NCBI GenBank assembly: GCA_030066195.1
Contig: JASJCB010000014.1
Coordinates: 16,649 to 80,648, forward strand
Reading direction: 5' to 3'
Source of the DNA: Acidobacteriota bacterium
GTDB taxonomy: Bacteria; Acidobacteriota; Holophagae; Acanthopleuribacterales; Acanthopleuribacteraceae
Length of the DNA stretch: 64,000 bases
Part shown: positions 8,768-16,658 of the stretch, piece by piece
Position numbering within the stretch: the first letter of the stretch is position 1
Layout of the letters: each line of letters starts with the position of its first letter
Made by a program: the position numbers and the translations under genes
The notes under the pieces: generated by a model
What the model was told of the DNA's origin: nothing
Seen by the model: only the letters and a program-made list of their open reading frames with translations
The model's database searches: none

Positions 8768-9496
8768 TCAAGCCCATCCGCCCGCAATGGGAAAGACATG
8801 GCCGGTGAGGAAGTCCGCCTCCGGGCTTGCAAGATAGGCGACCAGGCCGGCTGCCTCCTCCTGGCGTCCGAGCCGTCCGAGCGGAATATTCTTCAAAATC
8901 CGTGCGGCTGTTTTGGGATCTTCCATGAGGCTCGCGGGGAAATAAGTAGGGCTTTCGATGAAGTTGGGCGCAACTGCATTAACCTGGATATTGTCCCGCG
9001 CAAGCTCCACCGCCAGGGTTTTGGCCAGACTGTTTGCCGCGCCGCGAGCCGAAACGTAGATCGCGTAGTTGGCAAGGCCGCGTAAGGGCGCGGCCGAGGT
9101 CACGAAAATGATCTTGCCCGAACCGCGCTTTTTCATATCCGGGACAAAAGCGCCGGTGCGCTCGAAAGCGCGCACGACCAGGGCTTCAAGAGCGGTCCGG
9201 AAGGCGTCCGCGTCGGCCTCCTCGATGGGGACCCGGTCGGCGGGATAGGCATCATTGTGCACCAGGACATCCAGCGGGCCGGCCGCCGCGAAGGTCTCCG
9301 CGTGCAGGTCCGCCGCCTCTTGCGCGGCCAGGACGACGAGACCCGGATGCCGGGTTTCAAAGTCCCGCCGCACTTCCGCGTCGACGAAAGCCGCATCCTG
9401 GCAAAAAACACGGAACCCGGCATTTGCCAGGGCCGTCGCGCTCGATGCGCCGATGAAATGTAAGGCGTCGGTAACAAGGGCACTGCGTTGATCCAT
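8768..9496 (-). CDS. Halohydrin dehalogenase (SDR-related)
   Basis: A 242-residue short-chain dehydrogenase-like protein that has lost the dinucleotide-binding glycine motif. In its place is T9-x4-F14-x-G16 (TDALHFIG), and the catalytic triad is S134-x12-Y147-x3-R151, with Arg where dehydrogenases have Lys. These two motifs define halohydrin dehalogenases, and S134/Y147/R151 sit within two residues of the HheC triad. The C-terminal part (APNFIESPTYFP, LVAYLASPEADFLTGHVF) also reads like HheC. Expected reaction: reversible conversion of vicinal haloalcohols to epoxides with release of halide, and epoxide opening by anions, without NAD(P)H. The start at 9496 is chosen for GAGGGG 7-8 bases upstream; a longer frame to 9619 lacks homology. 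It is convergent with the Cache kinase. No haloalkane dehalogenase or epoxide hydrolase is nearby. Confidence 0.9.
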   Translation of the reverse strand: MDQRSALVTDALHFIGASSATALANAGFRVFCQDAAFVDAEVRRDFETRHPGLVVLAAQEAADLHAETFAAAGPLDVLVHNDAYPADRVPIEEADADAFRTALEALVVRAFERTGAFVPDMKKRGSGKIIFVTSAAPLRGLANYAIYVSARGAANSLAKTLAVELARDNIQVNAVAPNFIESPTYFPASLMEDPKTAARILKNIPLGRLGRQEEAAGLVAYLASPEADFLTGHVFPIAGGWA

Positions 9497-9709
9497 TCCA
9501 TATCCCCTCAGCTCAAGCGTCTTTCGGGATGAAGTCCGGCATGCATACAACCGGACCGCCCGATGGAGCCCATTATAAACCCCGTGGCGCGCCGGGTGAA
9601 AAGATTGAGTCGGCGGCAATCGTATGACATGAGCTTTGGTTGTCGTTTACCGGCGGCGAGGACGTCAAAATCGGTTGTGATTGGTTGTGTCGATAAACTG
9701 AGCACCGAG

Positions 9710-10045
9710 GAATCGCGACTGATTCTTCGACCCGAACTTTTCGGGAGCAAAGAATGAGGCCTGGTTCTTCGACCCGAAAAGTCAGGAGCAAAGAATGAGA
9801 ACTGATTCTTTGCTCACTGAAAAGTAATGTGAAAGAAATCAGTTGTGGGTCCTTGACCCGGACTTTTCGGGAGCAAAGAATCAAAAATATTTCTTTGACT
9901 CTGAACTTTCGGTGCGCAAAGAATGAGGACTGATTCTTAGCTCCCCGACTTTTAGAATCGAGGAATCAGGCCGGCATCTTCGACCCTGGAAATGAAATAA
10001 GAAAGAAAGTCGTTGCTCCGGAAAGAAAGAAACAATGAATGAGGC
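9710..10045. repeat. Degenerate ~40-bp direct repeats in a gene desert
   Basis: At least five imperfect copies of a unit reading roughly TGATTCTTCGACCCGAACTT followed by TTCGGGAGCAAAGAATGAG. They start near 9719, 9760, 9797, 9845 and 9895, with weaker copies to about 10045. Each unit contains a small inverted repeat (GAACTTTTCGGG region; ATTCTT against AAGAAT). No reading frame spans them. The drift between copies shows in-place tandem growth followed by decay. Confidence 0.7.
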
Positions 10046-10239
10046 CATGAAATGAGGTGTATCACCAAAAACCCCACGCAAATAGCTGTATTTAGTTGTT
10101 AAACTGGAAAAGGAGATGTTTTTCGTTAATCGCGGTAGAAGCATCCGCCGGAGGCTCTACTCAAAAACAATCAAACCACACCGTGTGGAATGCGTGAGCG
10201 TATGTCCTCTTACAGCCAGACCGTGATCCAACATGATTT

Positions 10240-10520
10240 ACCCTGTAGGGGTTTTGTATTATCAGCCCCAGATTGGCCGACAAGACCCCGTCTTGGCTGC
10301 CTATCTGGGGGAATGGGTTCCAAATCCCACCCTACCCCGTAGGGGTTGTGTACATGGTTGGAATGGGTGGAACCGGGGGCGTTTTTTCAATCCCAGCAAT
10401 GTACACAACCCTTCCAGGGTAGGGTGATACATGGGTACCGTTACCCCAGGTAGGCAGCCAAGACGGGGTCTTGTCAGCCAACCAGGGGCTGGTAATACAT
10501 AACCCCTCCGGGGTAGGAAC
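10240..10520. repeat. Large imperfect inverted repeat with arms of about 135 bp
   Basis: Bases about 10240-10372 reappear as the reverse complement at about 10388-10520, for example ACAAGACCCCGTCTTGGCTG in the left arm and again in the reverse complement of the right arm. Within each arm are smaller palindromes of the CCCCGTAGGGG type beside GTGTACAT. The whole could extrude as a cruciform or, if transcribed, fold into a long multi-branched hairpin. It contains no gene. Confidence 0.8.
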
Positions 10521-10635
10521 CATTTACCCGGATTGGAAGGTGATAACAGGAAAGAACAATCCACGGTTGACGACACGGCGCATTTTTTCGGCATGTCCTT
10601 GCCCGCCTCACCCTTTGTCGATGCGGAGATCCAAC

Positions 10636-10932
10636 TCAGCGTCGTGTTTTCATGATTTCTTCGAGCGGCTTATCGGTGAAAAGAAGTTCTGACCACTGGT
10701 CGATTTGTTTGACATCGGCCTTGCTGATTTTTGAGGAAGCCCAGTCCGGAACGGCGCCGAACTGTCTGTTAACTAAACGCAGAAACAAGTCCTGCTTGCC
10801 TTCCAGCTTGCCTTCCAGCTTGCCTTCCAGCTTGCCTTTGCGTTCGCCTTTTTCTATTCCGCGTCTTTCCCAACTGGTTACGTATTCCATGGCTTCCGCT
10901 CCTAATTCTTTAGTCTCAGGACTATACACCAC
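10636..10932 (-). pseudogene. Truncated duplicate of the neighbouring Rpn-type gene (C-terminal part only)
   Basis: The 98-codon frame matches only the last ~90 residues of the 321-residue gene at 11023-11988 (from KELGAEAMEYVTSWERRGIE to DKPLEEIMKTRR at the end). It lacks the nuclease domain. It differs by an internal insertion of a KLEG block: three near-perfect copies of the 12-bp unit CTTGCCTTCCAG at 10795-10830. The DNA similarity to the neighbour extends from about 10632 to 10910 (against 11021-11265), so this is a tandem duplication that lost its 5' part. It could still be translated from ATG 10932, but nothing argues for function. Confidence 0.75.
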
Positions 10933-11022
10933 CGGTTCTTTTACGGTGAGGGAATCGGACCGGCATGTACCGGTAGACTATCGCTTTCTTAGGGCACCGG
11001 ACCCGATCGTCGGCCTGACAAC

Positions 11023-11988
11023 TCAGCGTCGTGTTTTCATGATTTCTTCGAGCGGCTTATCGGTGAATAGAAGTTCTGACCACTGGTCGATTTGTATGTC
11101 ATCAGCCTCGTTAATTCTGGATGAGGCCCACTCTGGAATGGTGCCGAACCGTCTGTTAACCATCCGTAGAAACAAGTCTTGCTTGCCTTTGCGTTCGCCT
11201 TTTTCTATTCCGCGTCTTTCCCAACTGGTTACGTATTCCATGGCTTCCGCTCCTAGTTCTTTATTTAGTTCTTCGCTCAGCTTGTTGTCAAGGTCTTTGG
11301 GTACATTCATGACCCAGTCGATGAATAGGGTCAGTTGGGTGATCTGTTCCCTGGTGTAGTTTCGGGTCAGGGCCATGCGCAGCAGGTTCTTTTTGGCTCG
11401 GGCTCGAGTGATTTGCCGGTCCTCGTTATCGCCCGCGTTTTTCAGGGCGTTTAAATGAGCCAGGATGACGATGGCGAAGGGGTTTTGATTTTCGGCCAGG
11501 TCTTCTTCTTTGTGGTCGATCAGTTTGGCGACCTTGTAGTTGAGGCCCATGGTGGAGCCGTAACCGCCGTAGCTGAAGTTGTCGGGTCGCCAGGTGTCGT
11601 CCAAATCGGCCAGGATGGCCATGCTGATGACGCGCTCGTTGTATTTGTCGTAGATGCGGTAGTTGTAGACGAACATGCGTTCGGGGAAACCCGAATCCTG
11701 GTTGACCTGGACCTCGATATGCAGCAGAACCCATTTGGTTTCACCGTTCTTCATTCTGACCTTGAAGAGTTTATCGACAAAACGATTGCCCACCTTGTGT
11801 TTAGGGGCGATTTGATTGAGTTCCTTGTCCAGGAAGACGGGATCGACGGTCCAATCGATATCGTCGAATAAGGCGGGGTTGATCATTTGTAGGCAGTGAT
11901 AGAGCAAGTGATCCAGGATGGTTTTCCAAGGGGAATCGTATTCCAAACTTACCTCCACGGTTGATTGATGCTGCCAGGGTTCTACCAT
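11023..11988 (-). CDS. Rpn/PD-(D/E)XK nuclease-family protein (transposase_31-like)
   Basis: A 321-residue protein of the recombination-promoting nuclease/putative transposase type. The N-terminal region carries a PD-(D/E)XK-like core: Asp72 in VGNRFVDKLFKV and E92-V-Q94 in LHIEVQVNQDSGFPERMF. In these families the ExQ variant replaces ExK. A helical region follows, then a charged linker (WERRGIEKGERKGKQDLF) and a conserved tail ending LEEIMKTRR, typical of these proteins. They are multi-copy in many genomes and linked to DNA cleavage and RecA-independent recombination. It sits about 150 bases downstream of the NACHT-LRR gene on the same strand, with a truncated duplicate just after it. ATG 11988 has no strong ribosome-binding site. 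Confidence 0.8.
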   Translation of the reverse strand: MVEPWQHQSTVEVSLEYDSPWKTILDHLLYHCLQMINPALFDDIDWTVDPVFLDKELNQIAPKHKVGNRFVDKLFKVRMKNGETKWVLLHIEVQVNQDSGFPERMFVYNYRIYDKYNERVISMAILADLDDTWRPDNFSYGGYGSTMGLNYKVAKLIDHKEEDLAENQNPFAIVILAHLNALKNAGDNEDRQITRARAKKNLLRMALTRNYTREQITQLTLFIDWVMNVPKDLDNKLSEELNKELGAEAMEYVTSWERRGIEKGERKGKQDLFLRMVNRRFGTIPEWASSRINEADDIQIDQWSELLFTDKPLEEIMKTRR

Positions 11989-12141
11989 GAAGGTTCGGGT
12001 TTTGGGAAGGGCTGGCTAGGATTTTGTAGATAATTGATAAAATGTAGGTTACGCAGGTAGGCAGATATTGTTTGAGAGAGGTAGTGACCGGGTGTAGATT
12101 CGTTGCGATATTGGATGCTGGTTGTGGAGTTGGAGGCCTTT

Positions 12142-15100
12142 TCAGTGTATGGTCAACGATTTTAAATGTGCCAATGGAGTTCGGTTTATCAACACCCACT
12201 GAAGGTATAGATCCTTCAACTGAGCCAAGCCAGCCAGGGGGCTCAGGTCTGTTACCTTTGAACAATATGATAAGTCGAGTGAGGTCAACTGAGTCAAGCC
12301 GGCCAGCGGGCTTAGGTCTGTTACTTTTGAACAAAAAGTCAAATTAAGTTCGGTCAACTGAGTCAAGCCAGCTAGGGGGCTTAGGTCTTTTACCGTTGAA
12401 CAACACCTCAAATTGAGTTTGGTTAACTGAGTCAAGCTGGCCAGGGGGCTTAGGTCTTTTACCTCTGAGCAATTGCCCAAATTGAGTGAGGTTAATTGAG
12501 TCAAGCCAGCCAGGGGGCTTAGGTCTGTTACATTTGAACAACCATGCAAGTCGAGTGAGGTCAATTGAGTCAAGCCAGCCAGGGGGCTCAGGTCTGTTAC
12601 CCCATGACACTGCTCCAAGTTAAGCTCGGTCAACTGAGTCAAACCAGTTAGGAAGTTTAGATATGTCAACTTGAAACTGTGAGTCCAGCCAGTCAGAGAG
12701 CTCAGATTTGTAAAATAATAAAAACTCTTCAAATGGAGTGTGGTCAATTGATTCAAGCCAGTCAGAGGGCTCAGATCTGTGACATTTCCAATCCAGTCTA
12801 ATTCAAGTAAGGTTAGATTAGAAAACGCAGTTAGAAATTTCAAATCAGTTCTAGAGTATCTCAAATAAAGTTTTTTCAATTTCATCAACACCTGGGACTC
12901 GTAAAATCCTAGATCGTGTACCATTTTTGAACTATTGGCAATCTCTGCTATAACACCTGGTCGTTTTTCATCAAAGTACATCCGTAAGGTCCTATAAGCC
13001 CTTGCGCTACCAATCAACGCCAGAGTGCGTACGCGTGCCTTCTGTTCTTTTTGGTTTAGATATTTATTGAAAGTCAGGTAAGGTAACGCCAATTCATCTG
13101 CTTCTGCCAATTCTTTGGCATCTTTTACTAATTGGGGATGTACCACTGCTATTAAAGCCTTTCCAACTTTATCCCGCACCTCTTGTGATTTTTCCCGGGC
13201 CATTTTCTGACATGCCGCAGTAAGCAGGATGAAATAACGCTTCTTATCTTCACCCCGACCTGCACGCCTCAACAGCCCTTCGATGAGTTCAATGCCTTCA
13301 ACTGGACGGGCGAGTCCGGAAGCCAGGATGATTACTTCCCGCCAGGCTTCCTTCTCGGCGTTAGCCACCAGCGAACCAATCTCTTCGTTGTCCAGTGCCT
13401 CTTCCGCTGCATAGAGTTCCTGGAAGGTTTTGTGGGGGAAATCGACTAAGCCGGGGCTTGGGCGTCGTAAGAGACCGACACGTTCAACAAAGAACCGCCG
13501 CACATCTGAGGCCGCCGCATTAACATCCATGGCTTTCAGGCGACCTTCGAATCGTCGATCGACTGTTTCCTCTTTGGCCTTGGTTTTGGTATTACGCACC
13601 ATCCAGAGCGCGAGCGCGCCCAGCAGCCGATTTTTCTGGTCATCTGTCAGAGAAGGATAGCCTTCCAGGCTGATTTTTCGCTCTGAATCCCGCCGGTAGA
13701 ACATGGCGCGGCAGGCTTTGTACAGTTCGATCCGATCCGTGGGCAGGTCTTTGCAGCGGGAGCGGAACAAAGCACAGATCATGGAGCACAACAAGGGATT
13801 GGTTGCCAGTTTGCGCAAGGCATCGTTTTCGTGGACGACTTGCTTCAGATCCTCGGCCAGGACGGGGAGAGAATCGCGCTCTGCCGAGTCATTGATTTCT
13901 CGTTGCATGGCCTTGTGCCAGTGGTCAATGAATTGCTCGATATCGTCAAGTCTCATGTCACGCAGACCGGCCTCTTCAACCTTGAGTCGGTCCAACCAAT
14001 AGGCGAAGCTATCGGCCGCGTGAATACGGCTGGTGATCAGGAAGCGGCAATCTGGAAAGGTTATGGTCAAGTCCTCCAGCCAAACGCCTGCGTCCTCCGT
14101 ACTACCTGACCATTCATCCAGACCGTCCAGCAGTAGGATCGCCCTGCCTTCTTTCAGTTGCTTATAGACCCAGCCTTCCGGCTTTTGTTCTGCGATCATG
14201 GGCACGGTGGTTTTCAGGAAAGACTCGGGGGTCGGCAGTTCGTTGACATCGCGAAAGCGAAGGAAGATAGGCAGGTGATTGTTCCAGGGAGCCAGGGGGC
14301 CGGTTTTCAATTCGGCACGGGCCAGTTTGACCGCAAACCATTGCAAGAGGGTGGTTTTGCCGGAGCCGGGACCGCCTCGAATCATCAGGCGCGATTCTTT
14401 GGCCAGGAGTTCCTCTACCTCGAAGATCTCGGTGCTTGTACTTTTCTCTTCCTCGTCATCTTCGTCCGGGCTTTCGATTTCCTGCTCCATGGTCAGGGAG
14501 ACATAGGCGACGCTCAACTGGTAACGCTTGGAACGATTGTCATCCGTGCCGAAGAGGACGATTCGGTCCAGGTTGCGGGCGACGGCGTCCCGGTAGGTTT
14601 CCTCGAAACGGGCTTCATCCCGGTCTGCGCTGGCCTGCTTAAGGCGTTTGATTTCTTCCAGAATGGTCTCGGCCTGTTTGGCCAGGGCGGTTTGTAATAC
14701 CTCGTCCAGATTGCGTTCGCTTTGCCTGGGCATATTTGCCGCGATGTCCACGATGATGCGGCAGCAGCGACCCAGTAACTGGTCGTAGAGGTCATCGGCT
14801 TCAGCGCTCAGACCGGCCGGTTTGAATAGGTGCTTGCGCAGGGTCTCCGGCTCCAGGTCCGGGTCTCGAATCATTGCCGGCGGAAGCGATGCCTCGGCCA
14901 GGGTTTTGCCTACCCGTTGGATGACCACTCGACTGGTTTGGGGATCGAGCGCTCTCAAATCCTCGCGGTACAAGTCTTCCAAGGTTTCGGCGATCTGGTC
15001 GCTGATGAGGGTGAATTGATGGGCACCCTTACGCCGTGCTCGATAGCTTTGCTTGCCGAGCAGATCCTCTATGCTAACCTCTGACTTTTCCGGTTTCAGC

Positions 15101-15654
15101 CAGAACACGGCAATCTGCCGAGCCGCCTCAGCGCCGATGTTTTCGGTCAAGCTCTCCAGCAGATCGACGACGCGATCCACCTTATCGTGCAAAACCGCCA
15201 GGCTTTTATGTTGAAGCCATTCGGCCAGGGCGGCGTTGCCGAAAACCATGCGCTGTACTCGGGAAAAGAATTCTTGGATGATGCTCGGAACATCCTCACC
15301 ATCCGCCAAAACCTCGGCCAGGGCGGACGCCAACATCTCTTGCAGCCGTTCCTGCTCCCTGGCCCCGACGGAGGACAGCCACTCGGCCAGAACTCGTGCA
15401 TTGTCGGGAATACTGAAGAACCGGGAGAGCTTTTCTTCCCCGGGCGACAGGCCCAAGCGAGTCTTCTGCTCCAACGCCGTTTGCGCGGCCCGCACCAGCT
15501 CTTCCTCAAACGATTCACCGGCAGCCTCAGCCTCATGATCCTTCAGATCCTCGGCCAGTTTTTCGGCCCGCCGTTCAGCCAGGGCCTCGGTATCCCGGGA
15601 TGCCGCGAAGCTGATGATGTAGGCTATGATTTGGGTGATGAAAAAGTTTTCCAT
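12142..15654 (-). CDS. NACHT ATPase with C-terminal leucine-rich repeats (bacterial NLR-like, defence candidate)
   Basis: About 1170 residues. The N-terminus begins with a hydrophobic helix (MENFFITQIIAYIISFAAS) and continues as a helical domain of about 400 residues that I cannot name. The NACHT NTPase has Walker A GGPGSGKT (427-434) and the family-typical Walker B ILLLDGLDEW (506-515), then NACHT-associated helices. The last ~230 residues are about nine 23-residue leucine-rich repeats of the form LTQLTELNLxxCSxVTDLSPLAG. Bacterial NACHT proteins of this plan (bNACHT/Avs-like) sense phage products and trigger abortive defence. No effector domain is recognisable at the N-terminus. Start: the frame opens at TTG 15735, but a TATAAT on the minus strand at 15703-15698 favours ATG 15654 (or 15681). 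It follows the ptuB-like gene on the same strand. Confidence 0.88.
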   Translation of the reverse strand: MENFFITQIIAYIISFAASRDTEALAERRAEKLAEDLKDHEAEAAGESFEEELVRAAQTALEQKTRLGLSPGEEKLSRFFSIPDNARVLAEWLSSVGAREQERLQEMLASALAEVLADGEDVPSIIQEFFSRVQRMVFGNAALAEWLQHKSLAVLHDKVDRVVDLLESLTENIGAEAARQIAVFWLKPEKSEVSIEDLLGKQSYRARRKGAHQFTLISDQIAETLEDLYREDLRALDPQTSRVVIQRVGKTLAEASLPPAMIRDPDLEPETLRKHLFKPAGLSAEADDLYDQLLGRCCRIIVDIAANMPRQSERNLDEVLQTALAKQAETILEEIKRLKQASADRDEARFEETYRDAVARNLDRIVLFGTDDNRSKRYQLSVAYVSLTMEQEIESPDEDDEEEKSTSTEIFEVEELLAKESRLMIRGGPGSGKTTLLQWFAVKLARAELKTGPLAPWNNHLPIFLRFRDVNELPTPESFLKTTVPMIAEQKPEGWVYKQLKEGRAILLLDGLDEWSGSTEDAGVWLEDLTITFPDCRFLITSRIHAADSFAYWLDRLKVEEAGLRDMRLDDIEQFIDHWHKAMQREINDSAERDSLPVLAEDLKQVVHENDALRKLATNPLLCSMICALFRSRCKDLPTDRIELYKACRAMFYRRDSERKISLEGYPSLTDDQKNRLLGALALWMVRNTKTKAKEETVDRRFEGRLKAMDVNAAASDVRRFFVERVGLLRRPSPGLVDFPHKTFQELYAAEEALDNEEIGSLVANAEKEAWREVIILASGLARPVEGIELIEGLLRRAGRGEDKKRYFILLTAACQKMAREKSQEVRDKVGKALIAVVHPQLVKDAKELAEADELALPYLTFNKYLNQKEQKARVRTLALIGSARAYRTLRMYFDEKRPGVIAEIANSSKMVHDLGFYESQVLMKLKKLYLRYSRTDLKFLTAFSNLTLLELDWIGNVTDLSPLTGLNQLTTLHLKSFYYFTNLSSLTGWTHSFKLTYLNFLTGLTQLTELNLEQCHGVTDLSPLAGLTQLTSLDLHGCSNVTDLSPLAGLTQLTSLNLGNCSEVKDLSPLASLTQLTKLNLRCCSTVKDLSPLAGLTQLTELNLTFCSKVTDLSPLAGLTQLTSLDLSYCSKVTDLSPLAGLAQLKDLYLQWVLINRTPLAHLKSLTIH
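12190..12640 (-). repeat. Near-identical 69-bp tandem repeats encoding LRR units
   Basis: The LRR coding region shows 69-bp periodicity with long identical blocks, such as the complement of GAGTCAAGCCAGCCAGGGGG recurring in successive units. Outer units nearer the NACHT domain are more diverged. This is the signature of unit gain and loss or conversion in a recognition surface. Confidence 0.75.
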
Positions 15655-15770
15655 TGAAAAATAACCCGATGAACTCATTGACCGGAGCGTTATGGAGATT
15701 ATAACCCGAAATGAGTTGGGAATGATTCTATGCAAAGACCGGCAAAAAGACTCTCAGGGTCTCGTGAAAC

Positions 15771-16658
15771 CTATAAGCTGCCGTTGCACCATTCTTCCCA
15801 GGCGAGTCCCAGAAGAATACGCTCGTACTCGTTTTCCAATACCTCGATGACATAGGCTTCAAAATTGTCGGCCAGGGCCTTTCGAAAAGCACAAAAGGAC
15901 AGAGATGGAGACAGATCCATGAATGCTTCCCGGAACAAGGTTGAAAAAAGCAGACGGAAATCACGGACGATTTTTTGCGGCGACTGAAAATAATCTTTGA
16001 AGAATGCGTTTAGATCAGCATACTCCTCGATGATCATCAATAGCTGTTCTCTGAACCGGTCAACCAGGTTCCTGGCAACGGCCGCTCTGAGTTTGATCAA
16101 TATCGGTCGGTTCAGGTCAATTACCTCTATTGTGACCTTACCCCGGATATCGCCGTTCCTGGCCATGATCCGGCCGGATGGTTCAAAATGCAGGTGCTCG
16201 TCGGGATCATCCAGTTCCGGGTTCAACAAGAGCGGTTGTTCAGCCCGCATCGATGCAGCGTCGGCGCGCCGGTCATCCATCGCCGGCGGGGCTTTCACCC
16301 GTTGTCCCGCAATTGGAAAGTGGTCCCGTTTAGTATTGTTACAGGTCGGGCAGCAAAGCAAAAGGTTGCTCCATTCGAAGACCAGCCAGTAATAACCCGG
16401 GTGGTCCGGATCGTTCGCAAGCCTGCCCTTGGGCCGATAGTGTTCTACTTGAGGAGAGGCGCAAGTAATTGTATTTTCACAAAATGCGCATTTGTTAAAG
16501 TAGATCTTGTCCAAGGCTTGTTTGACCTGAAGATGATTGTAACGGCTTTTAACCCCGGCGGCCTGTTGCGCGGACATAATTTCTTCCAGTTTCTTCAAGG
16601 TGGACCCGCTGACCAGAATCGGAGGGGGAGCGTCCAGGTCTTTGGTCACCTTAATCAC
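15771..16658 (-). CDS. ptuB: HNH endonuclease, PtuB-like (Septu effector)
   Basis: A 295-residue HNH nuclease of the type found with retron-Ec78/Septu ATPases. The core has C57-x2-C60 (KCAFCENT), V71-E72-H73 in QVEHYRPKGR, N98 in YYWLVFEWSNLLL, C103-x2-C106 (CCPTCNNTKRDHFPI) and His113. In this family the paired CxxC sites bind structural zinc and the His/Asn residues bind the catalytic metal. The start is GTG 16658, seven bases behind AAGGAG. It overlaps the stop codon of the upstream ATPase gene by 8 bases, so translation is coupled; an ATG further upstream (16718) lies inside the ATPase gene and is rejected. Partnership with the ATPase is strongly implied. No reverse transcriptase or msr-msd-like RNA was seen, so this is not an obvious retron. 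Confidence 0.85.
   Translation of the reverse strand: MIKVTKDLDAPPPILVSGSTLKKLEEIMSAQQAAGVKSRYNHLQVKQALDKIYFNKCAFCENTITCASPQVEHYRPKGRLANDPDHPGYYWLVFEWSNLLLCCPTCNNTKRDHFPIAGQRVKAPPAMDDRRADAASMRAEQPLLLNPELDDPDEHLHFEPSGRIMARNGDIRGKVTIEVIDLNRPILIKLRAAVARNLVDRFREQLLMIIEEYADLNAFFKDYFQSPQKIVRDFRLLFSTLFREAFMDLSPSLSFCAFRKALADNFEAYVIEVLENEYERILLGLAWEEWCNGSL

Noticed and set aside
9710..10045. Possible CRISPR array
   Set aside because: Copies are contiguous and diverged, with no unique spacers between identical repeats and no cas genes nearby. The same holds for the fields at 47.6, 59.2 and 62.9 kb.
15655..15735. Upstream TTG start for the NACHT gene
   Set aside because: Has no ribosome-binding site, and a TATAAT-like box lies inside the extension.
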